From contig CALDWI010000046.1 in the NCBI GenBank assembly GCA_937923795.1, positions 1 to 64,000 of the forward strand: DNA of 64,000 nt, written 5' to 3'. Positions within the stretch are counted from its first letter, which is position 1. The number at the start of each line of letters is the position of its first letter. Below the pieces are notes generated by a model that worked only from the letters and a program-made list of their open reading frames with translations, was not told the DNA's origin and did no database searches. This DNA comes from an uncultured Collinsella sp. (GTDB lineage Bacteria; Actinomycetota; Coriobacteriia; Coriobacteriales; Coriobacteriaceae). Of this stretch, positions 24,444-33,727 are shown one piece after another. The position numbers and the translations under genes were made by a program.

Positions 24444-27400
24444 ATGTTGGAGCTCAAAGGAATTTGCAAAAGGTACGTTACGCAGTCGTTTACGCAGGTG
24501 GCGCTCGACAACGTAAGCCTGTCTTTTCGCGATAACGAGTTCGTGGCCATTCTGGGTCCCTCGGGCTCGGGCAAAACTACGATGCTCAACGTAATCGGTG
24601 GACTCGACCACTTTGACTCGGGTGACCTGCTGATCGACGGTATTTCGACCAAGGACTTTCGCGATCGCGATTGGGATGCCTATCGCAACAACCGCATCGG
24701 CTTTGTGTTCCAAAGCTATAACCTCATTCCGCATCAGACCATTTTGGAAAACGTGGAGCTGGCGCTCACGCTCACGGGCGTGGGGCATGCCGAGCGCCGC
24801 CAGCGTGCGCGCGAGGCGTTGGAGAAAGTCGGCTTGGGCGAGCACGTTAACAAGCGCCCGAGCCAGCTATCGGGCGGACAGATGCAGCGCGTGACCATCG
24901 CCCGTGCTCTGATCAATGATCCCGAGATTGTGCTGGCAGACGAGCCGACCGGCGCCTTGGATTCCACAACGTCCGTGCAGGTCATGGACTTGCTCAAGGA
25001 CGTGGCGCGCGACCGTCTGGTTATTATGGTCACGCACAATCCCGAGCTGGCGTACCAATACGCCACGCGCATCGTCAACCTGGCGGACGGCAAGATCACC
25101 GACGATTCCGATCCTTTCGATGTCGCTGACGCCACGCGCCGCGAGGCAAAGCCTACGCGCAAAACCTCGATGAGCTTTGTGACGGCGCTGGGGCTTTCTG
25201 CCCGCAACCTCATGACCAAAAAAGGCCGCACGGCCATGACTGCTTTTGCGGGCTCGATTGGCATTATCGGCATCGCGGCGATTCTGGCGCTGTCCAACGG
25301 CGTAAACGGCTACATCAAAAAGGTCGAGGAGGATACGCTCTCGAGCTACCCGCTCACCATTTCCAAGCAGGATTACGACCTGTCGTCCATGATGGGCGGA
25401 CAGGGGGCCACGGATGACGAGGCGTCCAACGGCGAGGATTCGTCCGACGACGGTACCGACGGCAAGGCTCAGGGAACCGATAAGATTCCCGTGGTCACGG
25501 CCGTAAAGGATATGTTTGCGAGCGTTAAGTCCAACGACATGACAAGCTTTAAGGCATGGCTTGACGACGGCGGCGATGGTATCGACAAAGAGGTCAACGC
25601 CATCCAGTATGGCTACGGTGTATCGCCGGTTGTCTATCGTGCCGGCAAGGGCGATGAGAAGCCTGTCCGGCTGGTGCCCAACGCCATGACCGAGGCCATG
25701 AGCGGAGGCGCGAGCTCGGCGGCAACGGTGAGCATGGAATCCATGGGAACCTCGGTCTTTAACGAGATGATTGAAGACCAGAGCCTGCTCGACAGCCAGT
25801 ACGATGTCGTCGCCGGTCATTGGCCCACGACCGCAAACGAAGCCGTGATGGTGCTTTCGAGCCGCGGTACGGTGGGCGACTATACGCTCTACAGCATCGG
25901 TGCGCTGGATATCGATGAGCTCAACGATCTGGTAAACAGTGCCATGACGGCCGACGGTAAGATCGAGACGCCCGAGACCGGCGCCGACTTTACCTATGAT
26001 GATGCGTTGTCCACGACGTTTAAGGTGCTGTCGCCGGCCGATGCCTATCGCAAAAACGAAGAGACCGGCATGTGGACCGACATGTCTGACGACGCCGACT
26101 TTATGGCTGCCAAGGTTGCCGACGGTATTGACGTGCACATTGTGGGCGTGGTGCGACCTAACGAGACAGCCAACGCGAGTGCGTTGTCTCCGGGCATTGC
26201 CTATACGCATGCGCTGACTCGCCAGCTTATGGAGCGCGCCGCCGATTTGCAGATTGTGCAGGAGCAACTCGACCACCCCGAGACGGATGTCTTTACGGGC
26301 AAAACCTTCGACGAACTGCAAGGCGAGGCCAAGCAAGGCGTGGATCTGGGCAGCATGTTCAGTGTGGACGAGGCGGCGCTCAAGAGCGCGTTCTCGTTCG
26401 ATACGTCTGCACTTTCGGGTGCGGCCGGCGGTATGGACCTTTCTGGCATCGATCTGTCGGGGCTGGACATTGACCTTTCGGGCGTTGGCAAGGACATCGA
26501 CTTCAGCGACATCATGGCAAAAGCGCCAACCCCAGATTTCTCGGGTATCTTTGACGGTCTGGAACTCACGCCCGAGCAAATGCAGCAGGTGGGAACACTA
26601 GCCAACCAGCTGTTTGAGGGCTTTTTGCAGTCTGATCAGTTTAAGGCACTGTCGCCCGAAGATCTTAAGGACGCGTCAAAGCTCTCTGCCGCATTCTCGA
26701 CGTATCTTGAGAGTGATACGGCAGCCCAGCAAATCCTGGCTCAGCTCAAGGCGCTCGGCGGCGATGCCCTGGACGAGCGCCTGCAACAGGCAATGACCGA
26801 CTATGTGCAAAAGCAGCTGGCTCCATATCTGCAGCAGGCTCTGGATCAGGTGATAAAGTCGATCAGCGACCAGATTGTGGCGACGGTGTCAGATCAGCTC
26901 AAGGCGGGCGCGGCAGGGCTTATGGACCAGATGGCGACGCAGATGTCTTCGAGTTTTGCTAACCTGGCGAGCGCCATGCGCGTGGATGCGAGTGCCTTTG
27001 CTCATGCCATCCACTTCAACATGGACGCCGAGGACCTGAGTTCGCTCATGATGAGCTATGCGAAGGCGTCGAAGCTCACCTACGACAACAATCTGACCAC
27101 GTTGGGCTATGCGGACGAGGCAGACCCCATCTCGGTCAAGATTTTCCCGCGCGACTTTGAGGCCAAGGAGCGCGTGCTCGATCACATCGACGCGTACAAC
27201 AAGCAGGTTAAAGCCTCTGGCCACGATGAACAGGCAATCTCATACACCGACTACATGGGCATCATCATGGGTTCGGTGACCGACATCGTGAACACCATCA
27301 GCTTGGTGCTCATCGCATTCGTGAGTATCAGCCTGGTGGTGAGCTCCATCATGATCGGCATCATCACCTACATCAGCGTTCTGGAGCGCAAAAAGGAGAT

Positions 27401-27698
27401 TGGCATCCTGCGTGCGATCGGCGCGTCGAAGCGCAACGTGGCCAACGTATTCAATGCCGAGACCTTTATCGAGGGCCTCATCGCCGGCGTCTTTGCCATT
27501 GTCGTCGTGGTGGCCGTAAGCTTTCCGGTTAATGCCTGGGCGCTTGCTGCCAAACAAGTACCCAATCTGATGAGCCTGCCCGTGCAGGATGGGCTGGTGC
27601 TCATCGCGATTTCGGTGCTGTTGACGGTCGTTGCCGGTTTGCTGCCGGCCCGAAGCGCATCCAAAAAAGACCCTGTAGAAGCCCTACGCTCCGAATAA
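24444..27698 (+). CDS. MacB-like ABC transporter, fused ATPase and permease
   Basis: A 1084-residue fusion. Residues 1-225 are an ABC ATPase of the LolD/MacB type (Walker A GPSGSGKT, signature LSGGQMQR, Walker B IVLADEPTGALD). A first membrane helix near residue 275 is followed by about 640 extracellular residues with repeated SGIDLSG-like stretches and coiled regions, then a C-terminal FtsX-like permease with three helices. Such proteins export peptides or lipids, or act as mechanotransmitters. The ATG at 24444 follows AGGAGAGG; the earlier ATG is rejected. It stands alone, and its stop is followed at once by a dispersed palindrome that may end transcription. Confidence 0.9.
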   Translation: MLELKGICKRYVTQSFTQVALDNVSLSFRDNEFVAILGPSGSGKTTMLNVIGGLDHFDSGDLLIDGISTKDFRDRDWDAYRNNRIGFVFQSYNLIPHQTILENVELALTLTGVGHAERRQRAREALEKVGLGEHVNKRPSQLSGGQMQRVTIARALINDPEIVLADEPTGALDSTTSVQVMDLLKDVARDRLVIMVTHNPELAYQYATRIVNLADGKITDDSDPFDVADATRREAKPTRKTSMSFVTALGLSARNLMTKKGRTAMTAFAGSIGIIGIAAILALSNGVNGYIKKVEEDTLSSYPLTISKQDYDLSSMMGGQGATDDEASNGEDSSDDGTDGKAQGTDKIPVVTAVKDMFASVKSNDMTSFKAWLDDGGDGIDKEVNAIQYGYGVSPVVYRAGKGDEKPVRLVPNAMTEAMSGGASSAATVSMESMGTSVFNEMIEDQSLLDSQYDVVAGHWPTTANEAVMVLSSRGTVGDYTLYSIGALDIDELNDLVNSAMTADGKIETPETGADFTYDDALSTTFKVLSPADAYRKNEETGMWTDMSDDADFMAAKVADGIDVHIVGVVRPNETANASALSPGIAYTHALTRQLMERAADLQIVQEQLDHPETDVFTGKTFDELQGEAKQGVDLGSMFSVDEAALKSAFSFDTSALSGAAGGMDLSGIDLSGLDIDLSGVGKDIDFSDIMAKAPTPDFSGIFDGLELTPEQMQQVGTLANQLFEGFLQSDQFKALSPEDLKDASKLSAAFSTYLESDTAAQQILAQLKALGGDALDERLQQAMTDYVQKQLAPYLQQALDQVIKSISDQIVATVSDQLKAGAAGLMDQMATQMSSSFANLASAMRVDASAFAHAIHFNMDAEDLSSLMMSYAKASKLTYDNNLTTLGYADEADPISVKIFPRDFEAKERVLDHIDAYNKQVKASGHDEQAISYTDYMGIIMGSVTDIVNTISLVLIAFVSISLVVSSIMIGIITYISVLERKKEIGILRAIGASKRNVANVFNAETFIEGLIAGVFAIVVVVAVSFPVNAWALAAKQVPNLMSLPVQDGLVLIAISVLLTVVAGLLPARSASKKDPVEALRSE

Positions 27699-27729
27699 TG
27701 TGACAAAGGGACAGCCCTTTTGCCACATT
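27699..27729. repeat. Dispersed palindrome, family A (copy 1)
   Basis: TGTGACAAAGGGACAGCCC continues into CTTTTGCCACA, an imperfect palindrome beginning right after the ABC transporter stop. It belongs to a family with copies at 29228, 56686 and 60414. Confidence 0.7.
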
Positions 27730-27743
27730 GAGTGGCTTGTAAA

Positions 27744-27928
27744 TCGAGGTCTAATACTTTTCCAAGAAGTGAACGAGTAAAAACGGACCCCCGAAGCATC
27801 GACACTTTTGAGATGCAATTTCCTGCGGTTTTGTCAGCCAAATCCTGCGGTTTTGACGTCTGAAAATGTCGATGCTTCGGGGGTCCAAAAACGGTCGTTC
27901 ACTTCTCGGGAAAAGTATTAGACCTCGA
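27744..27928. mobile_element. MITE-like element with long terminal inverted repeats
   Basis: This 185-bp unit has no coding capacity. Its ends are perfect 20-bp inverted repeats (TCGAGGTCTAATACTTTTCC at 27744-27763 and complement at 27909-27928). Two further matched blocks lie inside: 12 bp (27765-27776 with 27895-27906) and 20 bp (27785-27804 with 27867-27886). The centre holds a direct repeat CCTGCGGTTTTG at 27822-27833 and 27844-27855. No target duplication is obvious. It could be a non-autonomous transposon or a conserved structured RNA or regulatory element. Confidence 0.65.
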
Positions 27929-27970
27929 GATATAGACGATGTTTGCGAGCGGCAATTAGAGTGCAAGCCT

Positions 27971-29104
27971 TTAGTTCTTCTTTGCGGAGAGCATGAGCCT
28001 AATTTCCGGATGGGTGTACTCGTCGAACTCTTCCTCGGGCTCGGTGTCAAAGGTGTAGTACGACTTGATAGATTCGTCCTCCGTCTTGATGCTGATTTCT
28101 TCATATAGGGATCCGGCTAAAAATGCCTGTTTAAATTCATCCGACAGGCTGCATGGCGTGAGGAGGCCCGGTGCGGCAACGGAAATGTCCAACCCGTTGA
28201 GCGGGGCACAGAGCGTCGCGATGTCCTGCTCGGCGCGGGCGAGGTTGTCTGCAAGGCTTGCCTCGGGGTCGATCTGGCTGGTGTAATCGACGTCCGTGAG
28301 CATGCCGTCTGCATCGAAAGAAAGGTAGACATAGGCTGCTTGAGCGCCGAGGTCATTATCGCGCAGATAGCCGATAATGCGATAGCCGTAGTCGTGATAC
28401 GACTCATATGGGTCGTCTGCCGCAACGCGTTCGCACACGGGCTCCAAGGCATCTTGCGCGATGGCGAGCTGCTCGGCGGCTGCAGCCTTTCTTACCTGAA
28501 GCTCGTTATTCCCCTGGACAAACTGCGGGATGTAGACGCCAAGCAGCACAATGGCGGGCGCCACTGCGAGAGCTATGATCTGCTTTTTGACGCTTGGAAT
28601 CGTCACGTCGTATGCGTTTGCCATGGCCTCGGCATTGCTCGAGGTTTCGGCTAGCACGTCCGCTGCGGTGGCAACTGCCCCTACGGCGCTGGCGACCTCC
28701 GCGGCGCCGCCCAGATTGCGCGCGAGATCGTTATCACTGTTCTTGAGCAGGCGGCCGGCAGCTTGCGTGGCGAGCACGCCGGCGACCTCCGCGGAGCGGT
28801 CTTTGTTGGTTTGGGCTACCGCAAGCCTGCTCTGCAGCTCCTTCCACTGTTTGCCCCGCATTCCAAAGCGCGGCGCAAGAGCGCAATAGCAAAAGACGAC
28901 GAGTTCGATTACGGTGAGTGCGATGGCGGTATATATGCCCGCGGGTTGGAATTCCTTTTGGTGGAACGCGATATCGTTGATCATTTGGAGCGGCAACATC
29001 AACAGGCATGCTACGAACGACATGACGAGCGCGGTCGCTGCGATCTTGGGGTATGTACAGTACCGCTGGATGCGTTTCTTTTCTTGTTCGGTGAGCTGCT
29101 GCAT
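27971..29104 (-). CDS. Membrane protein of unknown function
   Basis: A 377-residue protein with two N-terminal membrane helices (about residues 20-45 and 55-75), an Ala-rich helical cytoplasmic region (about 85-175), a third helix near 180-200 and a C-terminal domain of about 170 residues that ends with acidic segments. The ATG at 29104 follows GAGAGTCGAGG; another in-frame ATG lies 42 bases upstream. No family was recognised. It stands alone between the MITE-like element and a palindromic repeat. Confidence 0.6.
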   Translation of the reverse strand: MQQLTEQEKKRIQRYCTYPKIAATALVMSFVACLLMLPLQMINDIAFHQKEFQPAGIYTAIALTVIELVVFCYCALAPRFGMRGKQWKELQSRLAVAQTNKDRSAEVAGVLATQAAGRLLKNSDNDLARNLGGAAEVASAVGAVATAADVLAETSSNAEAMANAYDVTIPSVKKQIIALAVAPAIVLLGVYIPQFVQGNNELQVRKAAAAEQLAIAQDALEPVCERVAADDPYESYHDYGYRIIGYLRDNDLGAQAAYVYLSFDADGMLTDVDYTSQIDPEASLADNLARAEQDIATLCAPLNGLDISVAAPGLLTPCSLSDEFKQAFLAGSLYEEISIKTEDESIKSYYTFDTEPEEEFDEYTHPEIRLMLSAKKN

Positions 29105-29227
29105 GGGGCCTCGACTCTCATCGTTATTCGGGGGCGATGCACGCATGCGTTTGAGTATAAATGAGTGCAGGGCGTCAGTTGCTCTAACATGGCGCTAATG
29201 GCGTGGTGTTGAAGCACAAGGCATAAT

Positions 29228-29262
29228 GAACATGACAAAGGGGCAGTCCCTTAGTCATGTTC
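29228..29262. repeat. Dispersed palindrome, family A (copy 2)
   Basis: GAACATGAC (29228-29236) and GTCATGTTC (29254-29262) flank the core AAAGGGGCAGTCCCTTA. It lies between divergent genes, 22 bases before the dihydrouridine synthase start. Confidence 0.75.
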
Positions 29263-29283
29263 GTTGATATGAGAGAAGAGTAG

Positions 29284-30237
29284 ATGATCCTTTCGCTGGC
29301 CCCCATGGAGGGGATTACCGGGCATGTGTTTCGTCGCGTGCATGCGGAGTGCTTCGGTGCGCTCGATTGTTATTACACGCCGTTTTTGCCGCCGCCGCGG
29401 GTGGGAAACCGCTTTGGCGGCAAGGCGTTTAAGGAGATCGATCCTGCCAATAACCAGGGGCTCAACGTGGTGCCTCAGCTGATGTCCAAGAACGCGGACG
29501 AGTTTGTGTGGGCGGCACAGGTGCTCGCTGACATGGGCTACTGCGAGGTCAATCTCAACCTTGGCTGCCCCTCGGGTACGGTTGTTGCCAAGGGCAAGGG
29601 CTCGGGTTTCTTGCGCAATCTCGACGAGCTCGAGGTGTTCTTGAGCGATGTGTGCGAGCGCTCGCCGTTGCCGGTATCGGTAAAAACCAGGCTGGGGCTG
29701 GAGAGCGACGACGAATACGAGCGCGTACTCGATCTGTATTGCCGCATGCCGCTGGCAGAGCTGATCGTGCATCCGCGCGTGCAAAAGGACCGCTATACGG
29801 GCTCGCCGCGCAAAGAGTTTTATGGCGAGACGCTGGAACGAGCGCCGTTTCCGGTGGCATACAACGGCGACATTTTCGATCTTGAGGATATGGACGCGCT
29901 GGTGGAGGCCTATCCCGGCACGCGCCATGTGATGTTGGGGCGCGGCCTGCTCGCGAACCCCGCTCTGGCTCGTATGGTCAACGGCGGTCCTGCTGCCACG
30001 GCAGCCGAACTGCAGCGTTTCCACGACATGCTATTCGCGGCCTATGCAGAAGAGATTGGTGGCAATGCGGTCTTTCGCATGAAGGAGTGGTGGTTCTACG
30101 CCAAATGCGCCTTCGCCGATCACGCTACCGTTCACAAACTCGTACGCAAGACTAAAAAGGTCGACGAATACCGCGCCGCCGTCGAGCGCGTCTTTCGCGA
30201 GCAGCCACTTGCACCCATAGCCCGCTTCCACGGCTAG
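29284..30237 (+). CDS. tRNA-dihydrouridine synthase
   Basis: A 317-residue flavoenzyme of the Dus family, which reduces uridines in tRNA to dihydrouridine using FMN and NADPH. LAPMEGITGHVFRR at the N-terminus is the FMN/substrate entry motif, NLNLGCPSGTVVAKGKGSG contains the catalytic Cys, VKTRLG and MLGRGLLANP are flavin-phosphate motifs. Which tRNA position it modifies cannot be told. GAAGAG before the ATG supports the start. It stands alone between two palindromic repeats. Confidence 0.92.
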   Translation: MILSLAPMEGITGHVFRRVHAECFGALDCYYTPFLPPPRVGNRFGGKAFKEIDPANNQGLNVVPQLMSKNADEFVWAAQVLADMGYCEVNLNLGCPSGTVVAKGKGSGFLRNLDELEVFLSDVCERSPLPVSVKTRLGLESDDEYERVLDLYCRMPLAELIVHPRVQKDRYTGSPRKEFYGETLERAPFPVAYNGDIFDLEDMDALVEAYPGTRHVMLGRGLLANPALARMVNGGPAATAAELQRFHDMLFAAYAEEIGGNAVFRMKEWWFYAKCAFADHATVHKLVRKTKKVDEYRAAVERVFREQPLAPIARFHG

Positions 30238-30243
30238 CTAGCC

Positions 30244-30291
30244 ATTGGAGACGTTCTTTAACGACTAGTCATTTAAGAACGTCCCCGATGA
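30244..30291. repeat. Dispersed palindrome, family B (copy 1)
   Basis: ATTGGAGACGTTCTTTAA at the left and TTTAAGAACGTCCCCGAT at the right surround CGACTAGTCA. Related sequences occur at 37129 and 50900. Confidence 0.65.
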
Positions 30292-30301
30292 ATATGTTGC
30301 A

Positions 30302-30547
30302 CTAGAGCAGGTTCTTCTGTACCCATGCGATGATGTAGCTCGACTCGTAGAGCGGTTTTCCGTCGATAAACAGGCAGGGAACCTGGCGCTTTCCGCCGAC
30401 GGCGATGAGCGTCTGCTCGGCTTCGGGGTCGGTCGAGATATTGCGCTCGGGAATGGTCACGCCGTTATCGGCCAAAAAGCGCTTGACCTTTATGCAATAC
30501 GGGCAGCCGGTCATAACGAATAGCGCAAGCTCATGATTAGTAGCCAT
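30302..30547 (-). CDS. Glutaredoxin-like protein
   Basis: An 81-residue glutaredoxin-fold protein with the active site TGCPYCIKVKRF (CPYC) near residue 14 and the cis-Pro segment QVPCLFIDG. It would reduce disulfides or glutathione-like mixed disulfides. The ATG at 30547 follows GGAGACC; the longer frame upstream is not favoured. It lies 51 bases downstream of the regulator gene on the same strand and may be co-transcribed with it. Confidence 0.88.
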   Translation of the reverse strand: MATNHELALFVMTGCPYCIKVKRFLADNGVTIPERNISTDPEAEQTLIAVGGKRQVPCLFIDGKPLYESSYIIAWVQKNLL

Positions 30548-30598
30548 AGGTCTCCAATCGGTTGCAGTTTTGATTGAAATACCCAAAGCCGCCGCGGT

Positions 30599-31426
30599 CT
30601 ATGCGCGGACCAGTGACGACTCGATGGCCTGGACCAGAAACGCCGTGGCTCCGGTGCCGCAGGGCTTGTCGTAGTAGTCAACAAAGCGCTGGTCGGCCAG
30701 ATAGTCGTGGGCGAGGCCCAGGTATGCTTCGTTCTGGGGTTCGCGTCCCCAGTTGAGACCAATCCAACGACGATGCATCGCGACGAGCTTGCGAGCCTCG
30801 CTTCCATCCGCATCGCCGTCGCCCATGGCAATCGAGAGCTGGCCCAGAATAGCGCGTTCAAGTTCCTTCATGTCGTTCCATGTCTCGGGGTCCATGTCCA
30901 GCAGCGCTTCGTTTGCCGCGTCGATGGTCTCGTCGCCATAGCGCGCCCGTGCCTCGGCGCCGTAGCGCTCTTCGTTTTCCTGCACGGAGCGCCAGCGCTC
31001 CAGTTGCGGCAGGACGGCGCCCATGAGCGAGACGGCTTCGTCGAGTGACATGCCGGTGTTTTGCGCCAGGCGCGGGGCACAGTCCTCGATCATTGCCTCC
31101 ATCGTGGTGTCGTAGGTGTACTGGCCGTGGTCGTAGCACCACTTGCAGTAATGGTCGGTCGCGGCGCCCGTGGCATCGGTGCCGCAGTCGTCGGGCGTGA
31201 GTATCATGCCGCAGCTCTGGCAATAGCGCTCGGGCATTTCGAGCAGATGAGACAGGGGCTCGCCGGTCACAGCGGCGATGAGCTTCATCATGTCGATGCC
31301 CGGTGTGACCTCGCCACGCTCCCAACGGCTGACGGCTTGGCGTGTGACGAAGAGCTTGGCGGCGAGCTGCTCTTGGGTAAGGTGATGGGCGCGACGGACG
31401 GCGATGAGCTTTTCTGCAAAGGCCAT
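30599..31426 (-). CDS. XRE regulator with zinc ribbon and TipAS-like sensor domain
   Basis: A 275-residue regulator. An XRE helix-turn-helix (LTQEQLAAKLFVTRQAVSRW) covers residues 1-65. A four-Cys zinc ribbon (CQSCG and CKWC) lies at about 69-98. The C-terminal half resembles TipAS, the drug-recognition domain first seen in the thiostrepton-induced TipA, including the HxxYLADQRFVDYYDKPCG segment near the end. That combination suggests a drug- or metabolite-responsive repressor. GGCTCCTTT-type spacing upstream corresponds to AAAGGAGC before the ATG. It lies just before a glutaredoxin gene. Confidence 0.8.
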   Translation of the reverse strand: MAFAEKLIAVRRAHHLTQEQLAAKLFVTRQAVSRWERGEVTPGIDMMKLIAAVTGEPLSHLLEMPERYCQSCGMILTPDDCGTDATGAATDHYCKWCYDHGQYTYDTTMEAMIEDCAPRLAQNTGMSLDEAVSLMGAVLPQLERWRSVQENEERYGAEARARYGDETIDAANEALLDMDPETWNDMKELERAILGQLSIAMGDGDADGSEARKLVAMHRRWIGLNWGREPQNEAYLGLAHDYLADQRFVDYYDKPCGTGATAFLVQAIESSLVRA

Positions 31427-31554
31427 AACGGCTCCTTTCTGCTGGTTGATGGCTTAAGCATACGCGGCAGCAGGCGCCCTTCCAAGCAACCGTTGGTTGC
31501 ACGACGGGGGACCGCGGCGAAGAATTGCACGCAACGCCCCACACCTCCATGCCG

Positions 31555-31560
31555 TACAAT
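31555..31560 (+). promoter_or_regulatory. TACAAT -10 element of trmO, probably leaderless
   Basis: TACAAT ends 7 bases before the ATG at 31568, so transcription should begin at or next to the start codon. There is no ribosome-binding site. Confidence 0.45.
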
Positions 31561-31567
31561 GACCGGC

Positions 31568-32299
31568 ATGGAACCTATCGCACACATACATACCGACCTG
31601 CCGCAGAAGTTCGGCATTCCGCGCAACAGCTTTTTGGCGCCTCATCTGCAGGGACACATCGTCTTTGAGCCGGAATTTGCCTCCAATGCAGCGGTTGAGG
31701 GCCTGGACTCCTTCTCTCACCTATGGCTGTTGTGGCGCTTCGAAAACGGAACGCCCGGCGGCACGGCAAACGACATAGCTGCCGATGCCAAGTCGCAGGA
31801 CAGGTCTGGCACCAACGTCAAGTGGTCGAAGACCGTGCGCCCGCCGCGTCTGGGCGGAGCCGAGCGCGTGGGTGTCTTTGCCACGCGCAGTCCGTTTCGC
31901 CCTAATCCCATCGGGCTCACCTGCGTTAAGCTCGACCGCGTGGAGCTTACCGACGACGGCCCCATCATCCATGTGCTGGGGGCCGATCTGCGCGACGGCA
32001 CGCCCATCTACGATATCAAGCCCTACATCCCGTTTGCGGACTGCCACCCGGATGCGACCGGCGGCTGGATTGAGGGTGCTCCGTGGCAAGAGCTCGACGT
32101 CGAGTTCCCGCAGGCGCTGCAGGATATGGTCCCGCCCGCAAAGCTCCCCGGCTTGGCCGAGGTTCTTCGCCAAGATCCGCGCCGCGCGGGCAGCAAGCAC
32201 GAGCCAAACCGCGTTTACCACTTGGCCTACGCCGGACTCGACATATCTTTTACGGTCGATGAAACCCAGCTAACCGTAGTCGCCGTCAACGACGCGTAA
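31568..32299 (+). CDS. trmO: tRNA (N6-threonylcarbamoyladenosine-37)-N6 methyltransferase
   Basis: A 243-residue protein of the TrmO/YaeB family, which methylates t6A37 of certain tRNAs using SAM. The unusual beta-barrel SAM fold is marked by ATRSPFRPNPIGLTCVKL, DIKPYIPFAD and the C-terminal region with VYHLAYAGL. The much longer open frame to 31061 is an antisense shadow of the neighbouring regulator. The ATG at 31568 lies just after a TACAAT -10 box, so the message may be leaderless. It stands alone. Confidence 0.9.
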   Translation: MEPIAHIHTDLPQKFGIPRNSFLAPHLQGHIVFEPEFASNAAVEGLDSFSHLWLLWRFENGTPGGTANDIAADAKSQDRSGTNVKWSKTVRPPRLGGAERVGVFATRSPFRPNPIGLTCVKLDRVELTDDGPIIHVLGADLRDGTPIYDIKPYIPFADCHPDATGGWIEGAPWQELDVEFPQALQDMVPPAKLPGLAEVLRQDPRRAGSKHEPNRVYHLAYAGLDISFTVDETQLTVVAVNDA

Positions 32300-32417
32300 G
32301 GCTAACCAGCCATCCGTCTACACCCGTCAAATTAAGCGCCAAACCCCATGCCAAAATCGCCTACGCTGGTGGACAATAACGCCTATCGAAACAGCCTACT
32401 TTGCACGGGAGCTCAGC

Positions 32418-33632
32418 ATGAAATACGACTTTAGCTCGCTTATCGACCGCCACGGCATGGACTCCATTGCCGTTGACTCTTGGGGCGAGATCCCCGGTAT
32501 GGCCCCGAACGCACCCGACGAGGGCTTCGACCGCATACCCATGTGGGTGGCGGACATGAACTTCGCCACGGTGCCCACGGTCCAGGAGCACATTATTCAG
32601 CGCGCCCAGCATCCCATGTTTGGCTACTTTAACCCGCGTCCCGAGTACTTTGACCGCATCATCGAATGGCAGAGCCGTCGCAACGGCGTTGAGGGCTTGG
32701 CGCCTGAGCATATCGGCTACGAAAACGGCGTGCTGGGCGGTGTCGTGTCGACGTTGCGCGCGTATGTCCAGCCAGGCGATGCTGTGCTGGTCCATAGCCC
32801 CACCTACATCGGTTTTACCAAGTCCATCGAAGCCGCGGGCTATCGCATTGTCCACAGCCCGCTTAAGCTCGACGATCAAGGCGTGTGGCGTATGGACTTT
32901 GAGGACATGGAGCGCAAGCTCGCCCAAAACCACATTCATGCCGCGGTGTTCTGCTCGCCGCACAATCCCTGCGGCCGCGTATGGGAGCGCGACGAGATCG
33001 AGCGCGCTATGGACATTTATCACCAGCACGATTGCGTGGTGATCTCGGACGAGATTTGGTCCGATATCATCCTGCCGGGGCACAAGCATATCCCGACGCA
33101 GTCGGTGAGCGAGGACGCCCGCATGCGCACGGTTGCCCTCTATGCGCCCAGCAAGACGTTCAACCTGGCGGGCCTGGTCGGCAGCTACCACATTGTCTAC
33201 AACGAGACGCTGCGCGACCGCGTGTGCGCCGTGTCCAACAAGACTCACTACAACGAGATGAATGTCCTCTCCATGCATGCGCTTATCGGTGCCTACCAGC
33301 CGCAGGGCTACGAGTGGGTGGACGAGCTCAACCAGGTGCTTGCCAGCAATATCGAGTACTTCTGCGATTACGTGGACGAGCATTTTGAGGGCGTGTCCTA
33401 TTCGCGTCCGCAGGGCACGTACATGGTGTTTCTGGACTGCACCGAGTGGTGCCGCGAGCATGGCCGCGATATTCAGTGGTTGCTCGACGAGGGGGCGCGC
33501 GTGGGCGTGGGGTATCAGGACGGCCGCCCGTTCCACGGGCCCTGCCACATTCGCGTGAATTTGGCGCTGCCGCTTTCGCGCGTAAGGGAAGCGTGCGACC
33601 GCTTGGACCGCTACGTTTTTAATGCACGGTAA
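32418..33632 (+). CDS. MalY/PatB-type PLP-dependent C-S lyase
   Basis: A 404-residue fold-type I aminotransferase. PMWVADMNF at the N-terminus is typical of MalY/PatB cystathionine beta-lyases. YENGVLGGV, SPHNPCGRVW and SDEIWSDI are PLP-binding motifs; Lys246 in APSKTFNLAG forms the internal aldimine. It should cleave cystathionine or cysteine conjugates to a thiol, pyruvate and ammonia. A likely -10 GACAAT at 32372-32377 with TGCCAA 17 bases upstream precedes it. It stands alone. Confidence 0.9.
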   Translation: MKYDFSSLIDRHGMDSIAVDSWGEIPGMAPNAPDEGFDRIPMWVADMNFATVPTVQEHIIQRAQHPMFGYFNPRPEYFDRIIEWQSRRNGVEGLAPEHIGYENGVLGGVVSTLRAYVQPGDAVLVHSPTYIGFTKSIEAAGYRIVHSPLKLDDQGVWRMDFEDMERKLAQNHIHAAVFCSPHNPCGRVWERDEIERAMDIYHQHDCVVISDEIWSDIILPGHKHIPTQSVSEDARMRTVALYAPSKTFNLAGLVGSYHIVYNETLRDRVCAVSNKTHYNEMNVLSMHALIGAYQPQGYEWVDELNQVLASNIEYFCDYVDEHFEGVSYSRPQGTYMVFLDCTEWCREHGRDIQWLLDEGARVGVGYQDGRPFHGPCHIRVNLALPLSRVREACDRLDRYVFNAR

Positions 33633-33642
33633 GTGAGCACTG

Positions 33643-33684
33643 CATGCGGGGCCTTCTGCCAAGCCGGCTGGAAGGTCCCGCATG
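33643..33684. terminator. Bidirectional terminator hairpin
   Basis: CATGCGGGGCCTTC (33643-33656) pairs with GAAGGTCCCGCATG (33671-33684), with one G-T pair. It lies between the convergent lyase and flavin-protein genes. Confidence 0.75.
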
Positions 33685-33727
33685 GTAAAACGTCTGTAAC
33701 CATTGGGCGCAGACCTGCTGCGGAGGT

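Noticed and set aside
31061..31567. N-terminal extension of TrmO by about 170 codons
   Set aside because: This part overlaps the XRE-TipAS regulator on the opposite strand, and the family starts at the ATG near 31568.
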